DNA from: Wandonia sp964447015
GTDB lineage: Bacteria; Bacteroidota; Bacteroidia; Flavobacteriales_D; Crocinitomicaceae
Direction of reading: 5' to 3'
DNA length: 64,000 bases
Assembly (NCBI GenBank): GCA_964447015.1
Contig: CAYUQU010000001.1
Location: forward strand, 1 to 64,000
Positions within the stretch are counted from its first letter, which is position 1, and the number at the start of each line of letters is the position of its first letter. The notes beneath the pieces are model-generated. The model ran no database searches. It worked only from the letters and a program-made list of their open reading frames with translations, and was not told the origin of the DNA. The position numbers and the translations under genes were made by a program. Shown here in pieces: positions 59,414 through 64,000 of the stretch.

Positions 59414-60925
59414 TTATCTCTGAATCACAACTTGTTCATTCATCAATTTCCCGTCAATTATCATTACAAGGCGATAGATGCCCGAGCTTAGAGTAGAAAC
59501 ATCCATTTGTTTTACTCCGTTTAATTCGGCCGTTTGATGTTGGATGCATTTGCCTTGAAGATCGTAAAGCTCAATTTGTGAAATAACACCTCCGTTGGCG
59601 TTAATATTTATATAATTAACGGCTGGGTTTGGATATATTTCGGGCGTATCTTTCTGAGTTATTTCTTCCAAACCTACGGCATAACTGCAAAAATCCTCAG
59701 CAGTAACATCGTACCCTGAAAGGATTTCGAGAGTGACGTTATTTGTGACGATTGCATATGTGTTATTTACATACATTTCTGTCATAACTAAGGCCTGCAT
59801 GATTAAAGTATCATCATTTAAATTAACTTGATTAAGGTGATGCGCTTTACAGAGGGCATTCATATCACCATTAAAATCTACACGTGTATGCAACTGACTG
59901 TCTGTCGTGTTAAAATAAAATGATAAATCGGATTCATTGTTAGCAAACTTTGGGGATGAAGAATAATAAGAAGAAGGTGAAATTCCTTCGAGATACTTAG
60001 TTGACACATGATTGCCATTTTGGTCAATTTCAGTTAACCTTCCATAATACCCCCCGCTTCCAATTATATAAATGTTTCCATTGGAATGCTGTTTGGCATC
60101 AAGTATTTCAAAAAAATCTTCTCCGAAAGTTTTTGCAAATAGAAATTCTCCTGAAGAAGTTATTTTGTGTAAATACGGTAACCCATTAAGGCGACCCGCA
60201 ACAAGATAATTCCCATCACTGGTTGTTCGTACAGTTGTGGGCCATCGGTAGTTCCCATCCATAAATGATTTGGACCATTGAACAGCACCGAGCGCGTCTA
60301 TTTTAAGTACACATTGATTTGATCCATCTTTCAATGTTGCGATTACTCCGTTATCGGGTGTTTGACATATTGAAAATCCAGGCGACTTACCATATGAATC
60401 CGGTCCGATGTATGCTTTAGCCCATTCGATATCGCCGTCAGAATCTATTCTTAACAACGTTAAATTCTCTGGATTTGAAACCATCAAATAGATTCCTCCA
60501 GTACCATTCTGAATAATTTGGTTTTGATAGTAAGTGCTAGAGTAAGAAACTGCATAATTCTTTTTCCATATAATTGAATTGTCAGATCCAAAGCGAATCA
60601 GGAAAAAGTTCCCATAATAATTCTCTAGTCCTACTATAAATTCATCATTGTCCATTGGAATTATCCCTAATACATTGTATCCCTCTCCTTCTAGTTTAAA
60701 GCTGAATTGGTTTGAGACTTCACCATTTGTATTGATTTTTACCACAGTATTCACATCATTGTAATTAACATCATACGAATGAAATAGAGCAATTTGTTGC
60801 CCGCCTGACAGTCTTTCGTGTGAAGAGGAGAAAGGAGTAACATTTTCCGCGTCGTGGGTAAAAACGAGCGATTGAGAGAATAAAAGTGTAGGAATGATGG
60901 CAGTGAGTAGCAGAATTGTTTTCAT
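59414..60925 (-). CDS. Secreted beta-propeller-like protein with T9SS type A sorting domain
   Basis: This 503-aa protein has a signal peptide (KTILLLTAIIPTLLFSQ), then about six repeats of a strand pattern with D-x-x-G and W at the end: LLRIDSDGDIEWAKAYIGPD, QTPDNGVIATLKDGSNQCVL, KIDALGAVQWSKSFMDGNYR, RTTSDGNYLVAGRLNGLPYL and HKITSSGEFLFAKTFGEDFF, typical of delta-60/PQQ-like propellers in Bacteroidota. The last 70 residues (EIYPNPAVNYININANGGVI, LSSGIYRLVMIIDGKLMNE) are a type A sorting domain, so it is exported by T9SS. It lies alone on the minus strand. The function is unknown. Confidence 0.85.
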   Translation of the reverse strand: MKTILLLTAIIPTLLFSQSLVFTHDAENVTPFSSSHERLSGGQQIALFHSYDVNYNDVNTVVKINTNGEVSNQFSFKLEGEGYNVLGIIPMDNDEFIVGLENYYGNFFLIRFGSDNSIIWKKNYAVSYSSTYYQNQIIQNGTGGIYLMVSNPENLTLLRIDSDGDIEWAKAYIGPDSYGKSPGFSICQTPDNGVIATLKDGSNQCVLKIDALGAVQWSKSFMDGNYRWPTTVRTTSDGNYLVAGRLNGLPYLHKITSSGEFLFAKTFGEDFFEILDAKQHSNGNIYIIGSGGYYGRLTEIDQNGNHVSTKYLEGISPSSYYSSSPKFANNESDLSFYFNTTDSQLHTRVDFNGDMNALCKAHHLNQVNLNDDTLIMQALVMTEMYVNNTYAIVTNNVTLEILSGYDVTAEDFCSYAVGLEEITQKDTPEIYPNPAVNYININANGGVISQIELYDLQGKCIQHQTAELNGVKQMDVSTLSSGIYRLVMIIDGKLMNEQVVIQR

Positions 60926-61055
60926 GGGTAAATGTTTTATTGCTAAAGGACGTATCTGGAATTGATATGGTTGGTGAACAGATAGGTTAGTATTTAATAA
61001 TTCGTTAACTCGAATACTTTAGTATAGAATTATTTAGCTATTTTTAACTTGCAGT

Positions 61056-61739
61056 TTGGGTTTGATGTATGTTTTAGATGAACAAGCACTAAATAGACAA
61101 AATCTATACTATGAAAAAATTCTTTTGAGTATATTCTTACTATTCTTTCACTACCAAGTATCTTCACAAGCGGACAATATTGAATTGAATGGGATAGGTG
61201 AACTAAGATTGAGTGCATTCCTTTCTGATGTAGAAGCACTTTTAGAAAAACAGGATACAGTTCCTCCCTACGCATGGTATGCACGGCTATCTTTTGAAGA
61301 GGCGATGTTGATTTCGGAATTTGAACATCCACTTTCTGATGCTGACTCACTATACATTAACCAGTATATTGAAGGACGACTCCTTAATAGGTATGAAAAA
61401 ATTTATTACCCAAAAGATGCTACCCTCAGTTATTTTGCAGGATTGCGAATAACGAGTATCAAATTGTTTTTGGATAGAGATTTTAGAATTATTTCCATCT
61501 ACTTAACCATCGATCCTGAAGACACGTCAGAAGATATAAATTATCAACTAATCAGATTGTTGGAAAGCAGATTCGGATATGCCGAATGTGATACATCATT
61601 GATTTATGTAGGACCCCCTTACCCATTTTATTGTAGTTGGTATTCAGAAGATAGGCTAAACGAACTCCTTGTGTCTGATGCACGTGAATATGGAGGAGGA
61701 TTAGGTAGAACTTTAAATATTGTTTTTACGGCTTATTGA
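61056..61739 (+). CDS. Secreted protein, unknown, with probable 1-base frameshift at the start
   Basis: The frame from 61056 reads through a natural-looking start. ATG at 61111 gives MKKFF and then TGA, but one more A in the run at 61114-61119 would give MKKILLSIFLLFFHYQVSSQ, a standard signal peptide that continues in the frame of the rest. The mature part (about 200 aa) has LSDVEALLEKQDTVPPYAWY, SYFAGLRITSIKLFLDRDFR and YVGPPYPFYCSWYSEDRLNE. No family is recognised. If the missing base is real, expression would depend on the poorer start at 61056 or another codon. Confidence 0.6.
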   Translation: MGLMYVLDEQALNRQNLYYEKILLSIFLLFFHYQVSSQADNIELNGIGELRLSAFLSDVEALLEKQDTVPPYAWYARLSFEEAMLISEFEHPLSDADSLYINQYIEGRLLNRYEKIYYPKDATLSYFAGLRITSIKLFLDRDFRIISIYLTIDPEDTSEDINYQLIRLLESRFGYAECDTSLIYVGPPYPFYCSWYSEDRLNELLVSDAREYGGGLGRTLNIVFTAY

Positions 61740-61937
61740 GAATAGAAAATTGAAAAAGTATTTATCATGAAATAGTTTTCTGAGACTAAAAAGTAGAAGA
61801 GGAGGTACCACGGCAAAATAGTCTATTTCTAAAATGCTGAAAATTTTAGAGGTGCTGATTAATCTGTATGTTCTATTTATAGTATAAATTAGCTATTATT
61901 TAGCTTAAATAAAGCATTCTTCAACTCTGTAGGTAGA

Positions 61938-62636
61938 ATGTACAATATTACAACCAAGATAATGACAAAAGAATTAACGAAAGACATCATACAGTGGGAC
62001 ATTAAATCGTGGTCGAAAGCACTTGGGTATTGGGATAGTAACATTGATTGGAGTAAAGTTCAAAACGGACTTGAGTTGGGCGGACGACAAGGAGGACTTT
62101 CTCTTTGGCTTGCACTAAAAGGAAAACAGACAATTTGCTCCGATCTGAAAGACACCGCAGAACCACTACACTTGCGTTATAATGTAACTTCGCTTATTGA
62201 ATATCAAGACATAGACGCAACAAATATTCCGTATGAAAATCATTTTGACATTAAAGTGTTTAAGTCAATTATTGGTGGAATTGGAAGAAACTATAATTAT
62301 GAAATACAGCAAAAAGTGTTCAAAGAAATTTACAAAGCATTGAAACCTGGAGGAAAACTTTTATTTGCTGAAAATCTTATTGCGTCTTCTGTTCATCAGA
62401 AACTCAGAAAAAAGTTTGTCAATTGAGGAAATGCTTGGCGATATGTGTCCATTAAAGAAATGAAAGAACATTTGAAAGACTATTCATCCTATGATATGAA
62501 AACCATCGGCGTTCTTGGAACATTTGGGAGAAATGAAGGTCAGAGAAATTTTCTTTCAACACTAGACAACATAATATTGAATAAAGTTTGCCCAAATAAT
62601 TGGAAGTATATAGCTTATGGCATTGCGGAAAAATAG
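61938..62636 (+). pseudogene. Class I SAM-dependent methyltransferase with an in-frame TGA
   Basis: The frame starts at MYNITTKIM (61938; MTKELTKDI at 61962 is equally possible), has GLELGGRQGGLSLWLALKG (a motif I variant), TICSDLKDTAEPL (motif II region) and FKEIYKALKPGGKLLFAENL (post-motif region), then TGA at 62424-62426 after KKFVN, and goes on in the same frame with GNAWRYVSIKEMKEHLKDYS to 62636. TGG to TGA by one base is the likely change. The residues beyond the stop form the usual last strands of the fold, so the truncated enzyme is probably inactive. The substrate is unknown; TGA acts as a stop in other genes here, so recoding is unlikely. Confidence 0.8.
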
Positions 62637-62832
62637 AATACCGCTGCTATTATTCTGAATGGTTTAGAATAAACTTTTATACTTTTTTAGGACACCATAT
62701 GTGAACTTGTTTTTCCCTAAAAAAGAATCTGTTATATATATAACTTACTTCTGTTCTTGTGTAACACTTTCTGTCAGTATCTTCATCACCTTTGCATCCG
62801 TGAAAATTCATTCACAACCATTAACTAATAAC

Positions 62833-63609
62833 ATGAAACTAAAAAGATTAACAGGACTAACTGTGCTTTCTTTGGCTGTAGTATTTTCAAGCTGCAAAAA
62901 AGATGAAGTTAACAACCCTAACACCAATCCAATACCCGTTCAAACGGTAGTTCAAGCAACCGTTAACATCGGATCAACATCCAACTTTATTATTTTAGCT
63001 GGTTCATTAATCTCAAATGTCCCAACCTCTGCGCTTACAGGTAATATAGGATTAAGTCCTGCATCTGGGAGTATGATTACAGGGTTTGGTACTACAGAAA
63101 TTACAGGAACGATATACACAACAGATGCTACAGGCCCTGCTGGTTCTGTTCCTAATGCGGCTGGACTAACTGCTGCAAAAAATGATTTGACAGTAGCTTA
63201 TAACGATGCTGCAGGTCGTACATCAACAGATATTGTACTTCTTGCTGGGAATATTGGCGGTCTAACACTTACGCCAGGGCTTTACAAATCGAGCGGATCT
63301 CTTCAAATATCTTCAGGAGACCTTACTTTCGATGCAAAAGGCAACTCAAATGCAGTTTTTATCATTCAGATTGCTTCTACGCTTAGTACATCACCAGATC
63401 GCAAGATTATTTTAAAGAATGGCGCATCGGCAGCAAACATCTTTTGGCAAGTAGGTACTTCTGCAACACTTGGAACAAACACCGTGTTTAAGGGAATCAT
63501 AATGGCTGATCAATCTATTTCAGTAAACACTGGTACTGTAATTGAAGGTCGATTACTTGCCCGTATTGCCGCTGTAACACTGAAGAGCAATACAATTGTA
63601 GCTCCTTAA
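62833..63609 (+). CDS. Ice-binding protein (DUF3494), lipoprotein form
   Basis: I choose the start MKLKRLTGLTVLSLAVVFSS at 62833, which gives a lipobox (FSSC) and about 258 aa; a GTG at 62701 would add an unnatural front. The DUF3494 beta-solenoid is clear: STSNFIILAGSLISNVPTSA, LTGNIGLSPASGSMITGFGT, DLTVAYNDAAGRTSTDIVLL, AGNIGGLTLTPGLYKSSGSL, NAVFIIQIASTLSTSPDRKI and FWQVGTSATLGTNTVFKGII. DUF3494 proteins of cold-adapted microbes bind ice and inhibit its regrowth. Lipid anchoring suggests surface attachment rather than release. The activity is inferred from the family, since non-ice-binding members may exist. Confidence 0.9.
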   Translation: MKLKRLTGLTVLSLAVVFSSCKKDEVNNPNTNPIPVQTVVQATVNIGSTSNFIILAGSLISNVPTSALTGNIGLSPASGSMITGFGTTEITGTIYTTDATGPAGSVPNAAGLTAAKNDLTVAYNDAAGRTSTDIVLLAGNIGGLTLTPGLYKSSGSLQISSGDLTFDAKGNSNAVFIIQIASTLSTSPDRKIILKNGASAANIFWQVGTSATLGTNTVFKGIIMADQSISVNTGTVIEGRLLARIAAVTLKSNTIVAP

Positions 63610-63633
63610 AAAGCTATATCACAAACTTAATAT

Positions 63634-63665
63634 AGAGCAGTGCGTCAGGTACTGCTCTTTTTTTT
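63634..63665 (+). terminator. Rho-independent terminator after the ice-binding gene
   Basis: AGAGCAGT-gcgtcaggt-ACTGCTCT followed by eight T: a perfect eight-pair stem with a strong T-tract, about 25 bases after the stop codon. Confidence 0.92.
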
Positions 63666-63730
63666 GTCAAAACGTTAAATCGACCGCAGGGAGAGGTCTC
63701 ATTCTTTATCAGACAATGCTGAAAAAAACA

Positions 63731-63738
63731 TATATTTG
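63731..63738 (+). promoter_or_regulatory. -7 box upstream of tspO
   Basis: TATATTTG matches TAnnTTTG. A start at 63755 would leave a very short leader, and a start at 63815 a leader of about 70 bases. I see no good TTTG about 20 bases upstream. Confidence 0.5.
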
Positions 63739-63754
63739 AAGAATATGTGTTGAT

Positions 63755-64000
63755 ATGAGAAAAGCTAAACAATTAGTAACCGTCTCACAAACATTCAACT
63801 CTAAATATTACAACATGGTTTATAAACTGCTCATTTTTCTAGCACTCAATTTTGGCGCACTCTTAATAGGCGGAATGTTTACAAGCAAAGGTGTTCCATC
63901 AGATTGGTATACCGATTTAAACAAAGCCCCATGGACTCCACCCGGCTGGGTGTTTGGAGCAGCATGGACAACAATCATGGTTTGTTTTAGTTTTTACATG
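63755..64000 (+). CDS. tspO: TspO/MBR family protein (partial)
   Basis: The gene is cut by the window end. ATG codons at 63755 and 63815 are in the same frame; the second starts MVYKLLIFLALNFGALLIGG and is the more usual front for this family. The sequence then has YTDLNKAPWTPPGWVFGAAW, the signature of TspO/MBR (tryptophan-rich sensory) proteins: loop 1 with W-x-P-P-x-x-x-F-x-x-x-W. They are five-helix membrane proteins that bind porphyrins and act in oxidative-stress or pigment regulation. The role here is inferred from the family. Confidence 0.85.
   Translation, partial: MRKAKQLVTVSQTFNSKYYNMVYKLLIFLALNFGALLIGGMFTSKGVPSDWYTDLNKAPWTPPGWVFGAAWTTIMVCFSFYM

Noticed and set aside
12856..62426. 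Stop-codon reassignment (TAG, TAA or TGA read as amino acids)
   Set aside because: All three codons are used as normal stops at the ends of intact genes in this window, and the three interruptions involve three different codons.
62424..62426. Selenocysteine insertion at the TGA
   Set aside because: The expected residue at this site is Trp by context, no catalytic Cys is known there, and no stem-loop of the bacterial SECIS type directly follows.
1..64000. CRISPR array, tRNA or rRNA genes
   Set aside because: No regularly spaced repeats with unique spacers, no cloverleaf and no rRNA segment was noticed on either strand. The only tandem array, at 54795, has no spacers.

Overview
The window is AT-rich chromosomal DNA, probably contiguous, from a member of the Bacteroidota, most likely Flavobacteriales. 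The evidence is T9SS C-terminal sorting domains on five large secreted proteins, -7 promoter boxes of the TAnnTTTG type (sometimes with TTG/TTTG about 20 bp upstream), many lipoproteins with LxxC lipoboxes, and a zeaxanthin-type carotenoid operon (crtZ and a fused lycopene cyclase). No rRNA, tRNA or CRISPR array was seen. Genus cannot be set from the sequence alone.

Layout. (1) 1-3039: the end of an open frame that joins a DegT-type aminotransferase fragment in frame to a truncated receiver domain, followed without gaps by an HNH nuclease and an N6-adenine methyltransferase, a candidate restriction/defence operon. (2) 3318-14118, minus strand: a polymorphic toxin locus. A very large SpvB/TcdB/Rhs gene (split by one in-frame TAG) ends in an L,D-transpeptidase-like tip and is followed by a lipoprotein that is the likely periplasmic immunity protein; then comes an orphan Rhs core with a different tip and a cytoplasmic immunity protein. 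(3) 14526-15577: MORN-repeat lipoprotein and an orphan IS3-OrfA-like gene. (4) 15678-22350: a Tn7-like transposition module, tnsA-tniA(tnsB)-tniB(tnsC)-tniQ, facing an XRE regulator and a 628-aa protein that may be TnsE-like; a candidate transposon end with three TnsB-site-like repeats lies beside tnsA. (5) 22.4-29.9 kb and 46.9-54.8 kb: two arrays of short, mostly unrecognised genes, all on the plus strand, separated by imperfect palindromes of 60-140 bp that begin with (T)AAC, often overlapping the stop codon, and end with GTT. They look like integron attC sites; no integrase is present. Cassette contents include a PD-(D/E)XK nuclease, a KAP P-loop NTPase, lipoproteins, immunity-like proteins and a ParDE pair whose toxin carries a nonsense codon. 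(6) 30.0-46.9 kb: ordinary chromosomal genes between the two arrays (esterase, carotenoid genes, three T9SS adhesin-like proteins, rsmI, quinone oxidoreductase, aldehyde dehydrogenase, a tandem pair of coiled-hairpin/beta-barrel proteins, hutI, DUF4476 protein). (7) 55-64 kb: DUF1304 and DUF4173 membrane proteins, secreted proteins, a broken methyltransferase, an ice-binding (DUF3494) lipoprotein and the start of tspO.

The most notable item is the attC-like cassette system: a 58-bp site at 23912-23970 has the size and shape of a classical attC, two sites 24 kb apart share an identical 22-bp 3' end, and several spacers share a conserved core. The toxin locus, the Tn7-like element and three separate single-codon gene interruptions (TAG, TAA and TGA) are further points to check.
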